Shown piece by piece: positions 39,795-48,767 of a DNA stretch of 64,000 nt. Within the stretch, counting starts at the first letter, position 1. Each line of letters opens with the position of its first letter. The DNA comes from Acinetobacter oleivorans DR1 (lineage in GTDB: Bacteria > Pseudomonadota > Gammaproteobacteria > Pseudomonadales > Moraxellaceae), in NCBI RefSeq assembly GCF_000196795.1, contig NC_014259.1:434001-498000 (forward strand), written 5' to 3'. Made by a program: the position numbers and the translations under genes. The notes under the pieces were generated by a model. The model saw only the letters and a list, made by a program, of their open reading frames with translations, was not told the origin of the DNA and searched no databases.

Positions 39795-41990
39795 ATGCAA
39801 GAACATCAGGAAAAAAGATCTGGATTAGGTCTGTTGGGTTATATCTGGAACGAATGGATCTCAACATTCGTCATCCTCATTCTACTATTAATGACACTAA
39901 TCATTGGTACCGGGGAGATGATCCACGGGCAATTATTACGTATCGGGGAGCGTCTTTATGGTGATCCTGCGATAGGCATGCAATATTCATTTTTGCGTGC
40001 TGAACCTGAAAAGCCGACTTGTGATCGACATCCAAATATCGATGCTCAAGTAAAAGAACAAATGAAAGCGAATGCATCTGATGATTTTTCGAGTTTCTTT
40101 GGTGCAGCATCGGAAAGTGATGTCCGTGCATCGCTTCTCGCAGCGCAGCAACAATGTGACGAGAAATATCAGGCATATGACAAGACAATTAAATATATCG
40201 AAGCTAACCCTGGTGTGCGTACTTACCGTGCTATCGAGACCGGTTTCTTTGGTATTTTTAAATTTGGTACAGAAAACCGCGCAATTTTACTGATTTTTAT
40301 GGTTCTAATTTCTGCGATTACTGCATCGTTAAAATTTCACCATATTGGCTTACGTAATCCAGCAACAAAAATCGATTACAAAGTCTATTCAATCTTTATG
40401 GTGATTGGTAATGCGCTACTCAGTTTCTCTGTAATTAGTCAGTATCGTTCAGTCATTAACTCTGGTGTGACACCTACCTATGAAACAGTAATTATTTACT
40501 GGATTTGGATGATTCTATTCGTTGTTCTGACTTTAATTAGTCTTTATCAACTATTTTTTTCACCACCAGCAAAACGTGAAGGCGGTAATATTGGCTTAGC
40601 CTTATTAAGTGTACCTTTATATGCTTACATGGCTTTGATTACGGGCATAGTATTTACATTCTTTATGGATTATCCAATGGGGCAAGGGATTTACCTTGGC
40701 TTGTTGGTTGAGTTCTCAGGTATTTTCTTAAACCTTGCCTTGTTTATTTGGGCAGGTATGCTTTTAACTCAAACACGTGTTATGGACTTGTTCCTTAATG
40801 TGCTTCGCCCATGGAATTTGGCACCAGAAACCTTAACATGGTTAATTCTAATTGCAGCTGCGGTACCGACGGCTTATACAGGCGCGTCAGGTATTTTCGT
40901 TATTGCAGCAGGTGCAATTATTTATAAAGAAGTCTGGAATGCGGGTGCTCGCCGTCAATATGCATTGGCTGTATCTGCAATGTCAGGTTCTTTAGGTGTG
41001 GTAGTACGCCCATGTCTACTGGTTGTTTTAATTGCAATGCTGGACAGTCGTCATGTAACGTCCGATGAGTTGTTTGGCCATGGTGTCTATGTATTTTGGT
41101 TAACAGCATTTATTTTCTTGGGTGTTTCATTACTCTTGGCTGAAGAGAAGTTCCGTGTAAATTCACCAAAAGTTGCGATTCCGGGCATGATGCGTGCCTT
41201 TGTACCTGTAATTCCATACATTCTGATCACTGCTGTTGTTCTTGCTATTTATAAATATGCGCTAGACACAGGAATGAATGAATTTACTGCCCCAGTAATT
41301 TTGCCATTAGTTCTGATCGCAATGATTTTGTATGACAAATTGGTCGCTACAAAAGAAACTCCTGCGATCAATATTCATGAGGCGATTGTTCGTGAACACG
41401 AACAGAAATCACCATTCCTTCGAGCGCATGATCCGCATAGTTCTCAATTCCGTCTTGGTTTTGGTGGAGCGCTTCGTTTTGCAACTTCAGAAACTGTAGG
41501 CCATATTGGTGCACTAATTATTCTGATGGCATTGTCTGCAAGTGTTGGTGGTTTAATTGAACGTTCTGAAGTGGTTGAATTATTGCCGACTCATTTAGGC
41601 AGTATCTATATATCACTGGCATGTATTGCACTGTTACTTGCTATTATTGGTATGTGTACAGATCCATTTGGTGCTGTAATTTTAGTTGCTGCAACCATTG
41701 CGCCTGTAGCATACGAAAATGGCATCCATCCAATTCACTTCTGGATGATTGTGTTGGTTGCATTCGAATTTGGTTATGTAACTCCACCAGTTGCCTTGAA
41801 CCATCTACTCACGCGGTTGTCCGTCGGAGATGATGAAGTGAACGCTGCCGATGCTGAAGCGAAAGAGAAATATACAAGCTTCTACTTCCGTTATGAGCGC
41901 TGGTTGCTACCAATTATTGTCTTGTTCTCATCACTAGTATTGGTTACTTATGTGCCATATGTATTTAAGTTATTTGGTTGGTATCATTAA
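39795..41990 (+). CDS. Single-chain TRAP-type transporter permease
   Basis: The 731-residue inner-membrane protein resembles a TRAP permease in which the small (DctQ) and large (DctM) subunits are combined. It has a first helix near residue 15-35 (STFVILILLLMTLIIGTGE), a soluble stretch with CDRHPNIDAQVKEQ, and about 14 further helices with DctM-like parts such as MCTDPFGAVILVAATIAPVA and AFEFGYVTPPVALNHLL. TRAP systems use ion gradients and a periplasmic binding protein; none is adjacent, and the protein at 6289 is only a distant candidate. The start ATG lacks a good ribosome binding site. Substrate is unknown. Confidence 0.83.
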   Translation: MQEHQEKRSGLGLLGYIWNEWISTFVILILLLMTLIIGTGEMIHGQLLRIGERLYGDPAIGMQYSFLRAEPEKPTCDRHPNIDAQVKEQMKANASDDFSSFFGAASESDVRASLLAAQQQCDEKYQAYDKTIKYIEANPGVRTYRAIETGFFGIFKFGTENRAILLIFMVLISAITASLKFHHIGLRNPATKIDYKVYSIFMVIGNALLSFSVISQYRSVINSGVTPTYETVIIYWIWMILFVVLTLISLYQLFFSPPAKREGGNIGLALLSVPLYAYMALITGIVFTFFMDYPMGQGIYLGLLVEFSGIFLNLALFIWAGMLLTQTRVMDLFLNVLRPWNLAPETLTWLILIAAAVPTAYTGASGIFVIAAGAIIYKEVWNAGARRQYALAVSAMSGSLGVVVRPCLLVVLIAMLDSRHVTSDELFGHGVYVFWLTAFIFLGVSLLLAEEKFRVNSPKVAIPGMMRAFVPVIPYILITAVVLAIYKYALDTGMNEFTAPVILPLVLIAMILYDKLVATKETPAINIHEAIVREHEQKSPFLRAHDPHSSQFRLGFGGALRFATSETVGHIGALIILMALSASVGGLIERSEVVELLPTHLGSIYISLACIALLLAIIGMCTDPFGAVILVAATIAPVAYENGIHPIHFWMIVLVAFEFGYVTPPVALNHLLTRLSVGDDEVNAADAEAKEKYTSFYFRYERWLLPIIVLFSSLVLVTYVPYVFKLFGWYH

Positions 41991-42014
41991 CTTAAATTAA
42001 AGTATCAGTTATAT

Positions 42015-42045
42015 AAAAAGCCTTCCTAAATGGAGGGCTTTTTTA
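42015..42045 (+). terminator. Intrinsic terminator after the TRAP permease
   Basis: AAAAAGCCTTCC and GGAGGGCTTTTT pair (one wobble) around a 5-base loop, followed by a short T-rich stretch, 24 bases after the stop codon. Confidence 0.85.
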
Positions 42046-42100
42046 TTAAGAAGATTCAATAAATTTAGGAAAAACAATGGCTGGAGTTATGAATTAAAAT

Positions 42101-42135
42101 AAAAAAAGCTAAAGTTATCTATCTTTAGCTTTTTT
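42101..42135. terminator. Intrinsic terminator for the minus-strand gene at 42152
   Basis: A stem of 13 bp (AAAAAAGCTAAAG with CTTTAGCTTTTTT) and an 8-base loop, with A and T tracts on both sides, 16 bases beyond the stop of the minus-strand small membrane protein. Confidence 0.85.
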
Positions 42136-42151
42136 ATTTCCCATTGAAAAA

Positions 42152-42577
42152 CTATTGCTGTTTGAGCTGAGCTTCAAGCAATTTAACTTGTTCTTCTTTG
42201 AGTTTAGTTAATTGATCAGCATCAGCATGCTGTGCTTTTAAAGTTGCTTCCTGATCTTTTAGCTGGCGATGAATGTCATCGAGTTTAGACACTTCTTCTT
42301 TTGCTAAAGACTCTTGAGCTGGTACAGGCTGTTTGAGTACATCTTCATTCACAAGCTGTTGTGAACTTGCAGCTTCTGCTACAGGTTCTGAACTTGATGA
42401 TGGATCCGTGGTTTTAGCAGGAGCGGGTGTCGAAACAGGTTGAGGATCAACCATTGGTGCGGATGACTCGGTTTTTTTGAAAAACCATTGTGCAGCTAAA
42501 AAAAGCACTACAAGAATGCTTAAGCCCCCAATTAAAATCCACAATAGTTTTGAGTTTTGTTTTCTTTGTAGTGGCAT
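42152..42577 (-). CDS. Membrane-anchored coiled-coil protein of unknown function
   Basis: The 141-residue product has a single membrane helix (LLWILIGGLSILVVLFLAAQWFF, residues 9-31), then a Pro/Ser/Thr-rich linker (about 35-75) and a charged coiled coil (about 82-141: LAKEEVSKLDDIHRQLKDQE, then EEQVKLLEAQLKQQ). The basic start and helix suggest it is anchored in the inner membrane with the rest outside. It lies 11 bases behind a YheV-like gene and may share its operon with prlC. I do not recognise a family; the helix-linker-coil plan resembles spacer or scaffold proteins. Confidence 0.75.
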   Translation of the reverse strand: MPLQRKQNSKLLWILIGGLSILVVLFLAAQWFFKKTESSAPMVDPQPVSTPAPAKTTDPSSSSEPVAEAASSQQLVNEDVLKQPVPAQESLAKEEVSKLDDIHRQLKDQEATLKAQHADADQLTKLKEEQVKLLEAQLKQQ

Positions 42578-42588
42578 CTCTAAGACCT

Positions 42589-42798
42589 TTAGTCAGGACG
42601 ACGAGGCTTGAACTGTATTACTCCAACTTCATCAGGTACAGCGGGTGCTTCAGGCTCATCAATATGAGTCGGACGATTTTCACTATAACCGCATTCGATA
42701 CATTCAATCCATTCGTCTTCAGCGGTGGTTAGCATGACAATCCGATCTGTTGCTTCACATTTTGGACATTTAGCCCCAGCAATGAAACGTTTTTTCAT
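42589..42798 (-). CDS. YheV-family zinc-ribbon protein
   Basis: From ATG 42798 the 69-residue protein contains two Cys pairs, C11/C14 (CPKCEATD) and a later CIECGYSENRP, forming a zinc ribbon, like E. coli YheV. The C-terminal half is acidic and proline-rich. In E. coli yheV also lies beside the prlC region; its function is unknown. AGGGTG lies 7 bases before the chosen ATG; an upstream GTG at 42816 would add six residues. It lies between prlC and the coiled-coil gene on the same strand. Confidence 0.83.
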   Translation of the reverse strand: MKKRFIAGAKCPKCEATDRIVMLTTAEDEWIECIECGYSENRPTHIDEPEAPAVPDEVGVIQFKPRRPD

Positions 42799-42838
42799 CT
42801 TTATCACCCTAACCACACGATCAATTTAGGCCCATAGT

Positions 42839-44878
42839 TTAAGCGGTTTTATTGTCATTCGTCCAACCTTGATGACGTAACAGTGCATCAATTTTAGGTT
42901 CACGTCCACGGAAACTCACAAATGCTTCAAGTGCAGTATCTTTACCACCCACTGCTAAAATTGCTTGACGGAATTCTTTGCCAGTTTGAGTGTTGAAAAT
43001 ACCTTCGTGTTCAAAGCGGTCAAATGCATCACTCGCTAAAACTTCTGCCCATTTGTAAGAGTAATAACCCGCCGCATAACCACCAGCAAAAATATGACTG
43101 AAGCTATGCTGGAAGCGGTTGTAGTCCACAGCTGGAACAACTGCGTATTGCTTACGAATGTCATCTAAGGTCTGCTGAATTTGCTCACTATTCAAAGCAG
43201 GTGTTTTAGTGTGAATAGTCAAATCAAACAATGCAAATTCAAGCTGACGTAAAGTTTGCATACCAGACTGGAAGAATCGCGCATTTAATAAAGCATCGAG
43301 TAATTCTTGTGGCAAAGTTTGTTTACTGTCGATGTGTTCACTTAATACATCTAGGCTTTCTTTATCCCATGACCAGAATTCCATGAACTGGCTTGGTAGC
43401 TCTACTGCATCCCAAGCAACACCATGAGTTCCTGCAACTGAAATATTATCTACTTCGGTTAGCATGTGATGTAAACCATGTCCAAACTCATGGAATAACG
43501 TGATCACTTCATCATGGGTGAGTAAAGCAGGCTGATCACCTACTGGAGGCGTGAAGTTACACACCATGTAGCAAATTGGTTTTTGTAAACCATGAACAGT
43601 TTGCATGCGTGAGCGGAAACCATTCATCCACGCACCGCCACGTTTACCCGTACGTGCATAGATGTCAAAGAAGAAGCCACCAATCACTTGGCCTTGGTCT
43701 TCTAATTCAAAATAACGTGCATCTGGATGCCAGACTGGTGCTTGTCTTTCGATGATACTAATACCATATAAGCGCTGCACGATCTGGAATAAACCTTGAA
43801 TGACTTTAGGTGCAGGGAAGTACGGTTTTAATGCCTCTTGCGATAAGTTGAATTGTTGCTGTTTGAGCTTTTCAGAATAGTAAGTACTATCCCAAGGTTT
43901 AAGTTCGTCAACACCATCTTGCTTGGCAATCTCTTGAAGTTCAGCAACTTCTTGAAGAGCAGGGGCACGAGCATGCTCAGCGAGATCAACTAAAAAGTCA
44001 TGTACCGTTTTTACATCTGGTGCCATTTTGCTTGCAAGAGAATATTCAGCGTAGTTATTGAAACCAAGTAGCTTCGCCATTTCCTGACGAAGACTTAAAA
44101 TTTCTTCCATAATTTTGCTGTTATCAAACTCAGTTTGTTCAGACTGATCAGATGCACGAGTAACATAGGCTCTGTAAAGCTCTTCACGCAAAGCGCGGTC
44201 ATCTGCATACGTCATGATTGCAAAATAAGCTGGGAAATCTAGAGTTGCTACAGCTTGATCGAGTTCACGTTGTTTACCGTATTGTTTTAATAACTCAACA
44301 TTACTTTCAGGAAGACCTTTTAGCTCAGTTTCTGTAAGCGGTTTAAAGTATGCTTGTGTTGCATCAAGTACATGGTTAGAAAAATCAGAAGAAAGCTGTG
44401 AAAGGCGAGCAGAAATATCTGCATAGCGTTTTTTCTCTTCACCCTCTAAAGCCACACCAGAAAGTTTAAAATCACGTAAAGCAAGTCGAATAGCACTTTG
44501 TTGGGCTGGACTAAGAGAGGTATAACCCTGACCATCATGGATATGCTGATAAGTTTGATAGAGCGCCGTGTGTTGACCAAGTTGAGTGTAATATTCACTC
44601 AAAGCTGGCAATAACGATTGATAGACTTCTCTGGTTTCAGCATTGTTCATTACCGCATTTAAATGTGATAAAACACCCCATGATTCACTGAGGTTATTTT
44701 CAAGTGTATCGACTTGTTCAAGTACGGCAAGTTGTTGAGCGGTATCGGTAGGTACAGCGGTAAGTGTATTTAAAAATTCTTGGCCTGCTTGAATCGCTTG
44801 TTGGATGTCTTGTTTTAAATTTTCTAATTTAATTTCATCAAAACGCGGAGTTGGTAAGGTCGCTTGCTGTAAAGTCAT
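42839..44878 (-). CDS. prlC: Oligopeptidase A (M3 family)
   Basis: The 679-residue zinc metallopeptidase is a cytoplasmic enzyme that degrades signal-peptide remnants and other oligopeptides. The zinc site HEFGHGLHHML (HExxH, near residue 463) is followed by the third ligand region WDAVELPSQFMEFW. The N-terminal helical half (TLPTPRFDEIKLENLKQD) is typical for OpdA/PrlC. I use ATG 44878; ATG 44893 five codons upstream is possible, and neither has a strong ribosome binding site. It lies downstream of rnr but behind a terminator and upstream of YheV. Confidence 0.93.
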   Translation of the reverse strand: MTLQQATLPTPRFDEIKLENLKQDIQQAIQAGQEFLNTLTAVPTDTAQQLAVLEQVDTLENNLSESWGVLSHLNAVMNNAETREVYQSLLPALSEYYTQLGQHTALYQTYQHIHDGQGYTSLSPAQQSAIRLALRDFKLSGVALEGEEKKRYADISARLSQLSSDFSNHVLDATQAYFKPLTETELKGLPESNVELLKQYGKQRELDQAVATLDFPAYFAIMTYADDRALREELYRAYVTRASDQSEQTEFDNSKIMEEILSLRQEMAKLLGFNNYAEYSLASKMAPDVKTVHDFLVDLAEHARAPALQEVAELQEIAKQDGVDELKPWDSTYYSEKLKQQQFNLSQEALKPYFPAPKVIQGLFQIVQRLYGISIIERQAPVWHPDARYFELEDQGQVIGGFFFDIYARTGKRGGAWMNGFRSRMQTVHGLQKPICYMVCNFTPPVGDQPALLTHDEVITLFHEFGHGLHHMLTEVDNISVAGTHGVAWDAVELPSQFMEFWSWDKESLDVLSEHIDSKQTLPQELLDALLNARFFQSGMQTLRQLEFALFDLTIHTKTPALNSEQIQQTLDDIRKQYAVVPAVDYNRFQHSFSHIFAGGYAAGYYSYKWAEVLASDAFDRFEHEGIFNTQTGKEFRQAILAVGGKDTALEAFVSFRGREPKIDALLRHQGWTNDNKTA

Positions 44879-44974
44879 TGCTGTTAGCCACATTATTTTT
44901 TAAACATGTTATTAGATGTAGGTCCTCTCAAGCCAGAAATCAAGTTTAATGTGCAAAATAAGCTTTCTAAAAAG

Positions 44975-45001
44975 AAATAAGTCCCAAATCGGGACTTATT
45001 T
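44975..45001 (-). terminator. Intrinsic terminator of rnr
   Basis: On the minus strand AAATAAGTCCC and GGGACTTATTT pair around a 5-base loop and are followed by CTTTTTAG. It lies 27 bases past the rnr stop and separates it from prlC. Confidence 0.85.
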
Positions 45002-45027
45002 CTAGACTGGCAACATCTAATGTTTAA

Positions 45028-47442
45028 TTATTCAGCCTTTGATTTTGCATTGGCCTTTTTCTTTTTAGGCTTAGACTTTTTCTTTACTTTTTCTGGTTTA
45101 CTTTCGGCTTTTGCAGAAGGTTTTTTACCAGACTTTTTAGTATAAGAACTCGCCTTGGCTTTTTCTTTCTTTTTGTGAACAGGTCTTTCGCCATCGCTAC
45201 TTGTTGGTTTACTGAAAACTTCTTCAGTTGCCTGTGAAGATGTTTTAGTTGTGCGTGGAGCTCGGCTACGAACGACTCTTCCAGCATGTGTGACTTGTTG
45301 AAGAAGCTGGAAGTCAATTTTACGTTCTTCAAGATTTACGCCAGCCACCTGAATTTTAACTTCATCGCCTAAACCAAAGACTTGACCACGATTTTGACCT
45401 ACCAGATTTTGGCTCGCTTGGTCATAAATAAAGAAGTCATCGCCCAGTTGGCTAATATGGATCATGCCATCGACATATAGATCTTTAAGTGTAATGAATA
45501 AACCAAATTCGGTTACTGCACTTACGATACCAATAAACTCGTCACCCAAATGCTGTTGCATATAGTGACACTTCAACCAAGTTGTTACGCTACGAGAAGC
45601 TTCATCTGCACGGCGTTCAGTTTGAGAAAAATGTTCACCAGCATCATCTAGCGCAGCACCAGAGAGAGGATAAGGCTTTTGTTTCAAGTGTGCCTTAATA
45701 GCACGGTGTAACAATAAATCTGGGTAACGACGGATTGGCGAAGTGAAATGGGTATAAGCTTCATAAGCCAAACCATAGTGTCCCGCATTTTTTGCGCCAT
45801 AATAAGCTTGCATCATTGAGCGTAATAAAACGGCATGAATACTTGGTGCATCAATACGGTCTTTGGTCGCTTCAATAACTTTTTGATAGTCTGCTTGAGT
45901 TGGTTGGTCAGGGAAGGGTAGACCAAGCAATTTCACAAAGTCTTTTACTTTCTGAATACGTGAAAACTCTGGAGCTTCATGCACACGATATAACATTGGA
46001 ACATCATGTTCTAATGCATATTCAGCTGCAGCAACGTTAGCAAGCAACATACATTCTTCAATGAGCTTATGTGCTTCATTACGTGTACGTGGCAAAATTT
46101 CTTTAATCCCGCCCAGCTCATCAAAAGTCATGTACGTTTCAATGGTTTCAAATTCCATTGCATGGCGGTCGGCACGCAAGTTTTTCAAAATTTGATAAAG
46201 CTGGAAAAGTGTATTCAAAGATTTATGAACATCACGATCTTTTGGAATCGCATCTGTTGCACCTTCAAAGTATTGCGCTACCTGTGTATAGGTCAAACGT
46301 GCCTTTGAGTGCATAACCGACGGATAAAAATCGTAACCAGTTACACGGCCTGAACGAGAGAGCTTAAGGTCACAGACCATACATAAGCGGTCTACATGAG
46401 GGTTCAGAGAACACAAGCCGTTTGACAAAGCCTCTGGTAGCATTGGTAATACGAAGTGTGGGAAATATACCGAAGTGCCTCGTTCTTCTGCTTCTTCGTT
46501 GAGGGCTGAGTCTAAGCGTACATAATGGCTAACATCGGCAATTGCGACGACAACGCGGTAACCACCACCCGGACGTTTTTCTGCATAAACTGCATCGTCA
46601 AAATCTCGAGCGTCTTCACCATCAATTGTAACTAATGCCAAATCTCTTAAATCAATACGACCTTCACGGTCTTGAGCAGATGGTTCTTTAAAACTTTCTG
46701 CTTCTTTTAATACCTGATCTGGAAATTCATATGGCAAACCAAACTCAAGAATGGTTTGTGGAATGATAATTTCTGTATCAGCTTTGTCTGCCATAGACTG
46801 AATAATATGTGCTGTTGAAAACTCTTCACGGGTTGGATAGCTATCAATTGCAACACGTAGCATATCGCCAACATTCGCCCCAGCATGTTTTACGAGTTCT
46901 TTTTCTAAAGGAATAGGCTGATGCTGATTAGGATTGTTGGGTTGAATAAAATATTCACCCTCATGAACTGACAATTTACCAATTAATTGTTTAACACGAT
47001 GCTGTAAAACTTCTGTGATAAAACCCCAAGGTTTACCTTTACGGTCTACTGAAGTCTGGCGCACTCTAACTCGGTCACCATTAAATACTAAACGTAGTTC
47101 ACGTTCAGGAAGTAAAAGATCAGTTTGACCATCAATATGTGCTGTACCTAAACCTTTACTATTAATATAAACAGTTGCTTCATATGTTGGTTGATCTGCC
47201 ACCAACTGAAATTTAAAACCGTCTTTCATGATTTGACCATCACGAACCATAGCACTTAAACGATGACTTAATGCTTCGATACTTTTTTGGTCATGAATAT
47301 TAAAATGATCGACAAGCTCTGCATGAGATTGTGGTGTTTGCAACTGTTCCAACGTATCTAAAATCAGAGTACGGCTTGGAATAGGATTGTCATAACGTTC
47401 AGCTTCAGCTTTCGCTTCAGGGTCAGCCCAGTTTTTTGTCAT
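45028..47442 (-). CDS. rnr: Ribonuclease R
   Basis: This large 3'-to-5' exoribonuclease degrades structured RNA and takes part in rRNA quality control and trans-translation. It has the helix-turn-helix and cold-shock N-terminal domains, the RNB catalytic domain (DLALVTIDGEDARDFDDAV near residue 275, with the Asp cluster that binds Mg2+, and HFTSPIRRYPDLLLHRAI) and the S1 domain (EFIGIVSAVTEFGLFITL). The C-terminus is a long Lys/Ser-rich tail (about 80 residues), typical for RNase R. I use ATG 47442 (804 aa); a GTG at 47457 is possible. It is transcribed alone. Confidence 0.95.
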   Translation of the reverse strand: MTKNWADPEAKAEAERYDNPIPSRTLILDTLEQLQTPQSHAELVDHFNIHDQKSIEALSHRLSAMVRDGQIMKDGFKFQLVADQPTYEATVYINSKGLGTAHIDGQTDLLLPERELRLVFNGDRVRVRQTSVDRKGKPWGFITEVLQHRVKQLIGKLSVHEGEYFIQPNNPNQHQPIPLEKELVKHAGANVGDMLRVAIDSYPTREEFSTAHIIQSMADKADTEIIIPQTILEFGLPYEFPDQVLKEAESFKEPSAQDREGRIDLRDLALVTIDGEDARDFDDAVYAEKRPGGGYRVVVAIADVSHYVRLDSALNEEAEERGTSVYFPHFVLPMLPEALSNGLCSLNPHVDRLCMVCDLKLSRSGRVTGYDFYPSVMHSKARLTYTQVAQYFEGATDAIPKDRDVHKSLNTLFQLYQILKNLRADRHAMEFETIETYMTFDELGGIKEILPRTRNEAHKLIEECMLLANVAAAEYALEHDVPMLYRVHEAPEFSRIQKVKDFVKLLGLPFPDQPTQADYQKVIEATKDRIDAPSIHAVLLRSMMQAYYGAKNAGHYGLAYEAYTHFTSPIRRYPDLLLHRAIKAHLKQKPYPLSGAALDDAGEHFSQTERRADEASRSVTTWLKCHYMQQHLGDEFIGIVSAVTEFGLFITLKDLYVDGMIHISQLGDDFFIYDQASQNLVGQNRGQVFGLGDEVKIQVAGVNLEERKIDFQLLQQVTHAGRVVRSRAPRTTKTSSQATEEVFSKPTSSDGERPVHKKKEKAKASSYTKKSGKKPSAKAESKPEKVKKKSKPKKKKANAKSKAE

Positions 47443-47703
47443 GTCGTTTTGTTTCACGCTTGGCAGATAAGTTTAGCATAAGCCATACAGACCCGAACTG
47501 CACGTTCAGGTTTGCAATAATGTGTTATGCACTACAGTATTTTGATGAAGAAATAATATCTATCTTAACAAGCGTTTGATCGAAAAAGACGAAAATAATG
47601 AGGAAATTGCTTAAAAAATAATTCATTGAACTAAAAAACAAGAAAATTTCAGTATGATGACTTGAACAATGTGGTTTTAGTTTGTATTATGGCGGCTCGT
47701 TCC

Positions 47704-47794
47704 GGTGAGGTGGATGAGTGGCTGAAATCACTTCCCTGCTAAGGAAGCATACCTATTACTGGTATCGAGGGTTCGAATCCCTCTCTCACCGCCA
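47704..47794 (+). tRNA. tRNA-Ser (anticodon GCT)
   Basis: A 91-base class II tRNA with acceptor GGTGAGG pairing with CTCACC, a GCT anticodon in CCCTGCTAAGG, a long variable arm, a T arm GGGTTCGAATCCC and an encoded CCA end. It reads AGC/AGU codons. Confidence 0.95.
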
Positions 47795-47804
47795 TTTACT
47801 TAAT

Positions 47805-47881
47805 GCGCTCATAGCTCAGCTGGATAGAGCACTTGGCTACGAACTAAGGGGTCGGGAGTTCGAATCTCTCTGAGCGCACCA
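47805..47881 (+). tRNA. tRNA-Arg (anticodon ACG), copy 1
   Basis: A 77-base tRNA with acceptor GCGCTCA/TGAGCGC, D arm AGCTCAGCTGGATAGAGC, anticodon ACG in GGCTACGAACT and an encoded CCA. A34 is normally converted to inosine. It follows tRNA-Ser by 10 bases and is identical to copies 2 and 3. Confidence 0.95.
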
Positions 47882-47920
47882 AGTAAAACAGAACGAATTG
47901 CTGAAAGGCACACAAGTTAC

Positions 47921-47997
47921 GCGCTCATAGCTCAGCTGGATAGAGCACTTGGCTACGAACTAAGGGGTCGGGAGTTCGAATCTCTCTGAGCGCACCA
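47921..47997 (+). tRNA. tRNA-Arg (anticodon ACG), copy 2
   Basis: Identical in sequence to the copy at 47805, 39 bases downstream in the same transcript. It is followed by the same A/T-rich tail and terminator that follow copy 3 at 51535. Confidence 0.95.
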
Positions 47998-48009
47998 ACT
48001 TGAAGAATT

Positions 48010-48034
48010 AACCGCTTTTATAGCGGTTTTTTTG
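48010..48034 (+). terminator. Intrinsic terminator of the tRNA cluster
   Basis: AACCGCT and AGCGGTT form a 7-bp stem with a short loop, followed by seven or more T. It lies 12 bases after tRNA-Arg copy 2. Confidence 0.88.
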
Positions 48035-48103
48035 TGCTTATTTTTTAGTAATTTTAATAAATCTAAATTTATAACTTTTTAATTATATTAGAGATAATCA
48101 TAA

Positions 48104-48697
48104 ATGAACCTAGCTTTATTTGATTTTGATGGCACCATCACTCATAACGACACGTTCAGCTTGTTTCTTAAATTTTCTTTAGACAGAAAAACACAACTCG
48201 TCGGTGGTATTCGGCTTGCACCTTATATAGCTGGCTATAAACTTGGTTGGGTAACGGATAAAACCATTCGAACTAAGCTCTGCCAAGTAGGATATGTGGG
48301 TTATGACGCGAATTCCCTAAAAGATATGGGGCAAGAGTTTGCTAAAAAGGTACTTCCTACATGTGTTCGTGAAAATGCTTTGGAGCGTATTCTCTGGCAT
48401 AAACAACAAGGTGATCAGATTGTTGTTGTATCAGCATCATTAGGCGTTTATTTAGAAAGTTGGTGTCATTCTTTAGGTTTAGATGTTATATGCAACCAAC
48501 TTGAAACACATAATGGTATTTTAACAGGCCATTTTATTGATGGTGATTGTGGTTATTTGGAAAAAGTAAATAGAATAAAAAATAAATATGATTTAAGCCA
48601 ATACCCGACTATATATGCTTATGGTGATACTCCTAATGATTATGCAATGTTGGAATTAGCACATAAAAAGTATTATAGATGGCAAGAGATTGATTAG
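48104..48697 (+). CDS. HAD-IB family phosphatase (SerB-like)
   Basis: The 197-residue cytoplasmic HAD hydrolase has motif I DFDGT (nucleophile D7, acid D9), motif II VVVSAS (near residue 110) and motif III YAYGDTPNDYAM (near 178). The C1-type helical cap and HAD-IB pattern resemble phosphoserine phosphatase and related phosphatases, but the substrate is not readable. The base composition of the gene is AT-rich at its end, and it lies directly downstream of the tRNA cluster, inside the tRNA-Arg-bracketed segment. It converges with the repeat-protein gene. Start ATG has TAGAGATAAT ahead, a weak ribosome binding site. Confidence 0.87.
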   Translation: MNLALFDFDGTITHNDTFSLFLKFSLDRKTQLVGGIRLAPYIAGYKLGWVTDKTIRTKLCQVGYVGYDANSLKDMGQEFAKKVLPTCVRENALERILWHKQQGDQIVVVSASLGVYLESWCHSLGLDVICNQLETHNGILTGHFIDGDCGYLEKVNRIKNKYDLSQYPTIYAYGDTPNDYAMLELAHKKYYRWQEID

Positions 48698-48730
48698 TAT
48701 TAAATTAATATTTGAAACTATATTAAATCA

Positions 48731-48760
48731 GAAAGCCACTTATAAAAGTGGCTTTCTTTT
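48731..48760. terminator. Bidirectional intrinsic terminator
   Basis: GAAAGCCACTT and AAGTGGCTTTC form an 11-bp stem around a short loop, followed by TTTT, between the convergent HAD and repeat-protein genes. Confidence 0.9.
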
Positions 48761-48767
48761 AATGATA

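Larger units (their letters stand above)
47921..48046 (+). repeat. tRNA-Arg direct repeat, left copy
   Basis: tRNA-Arg copy 2 plus about 49 downstream bases (CTTGAAGAATTAACCGCT, terminator, TTTGTGC, TATTTTTT) match 51535-51660 with only a few differences. Copy 1 lacks the downstream part. The pair brackets the HAD and repeat-protein genes. Confidence 0.9.

Noticed and set aside
39686..39964. A 92-residue frame overlapping the start of the TRAP permease
   Set aside because: It overlaps the permease in another frame and shows no domain or plausible start context.
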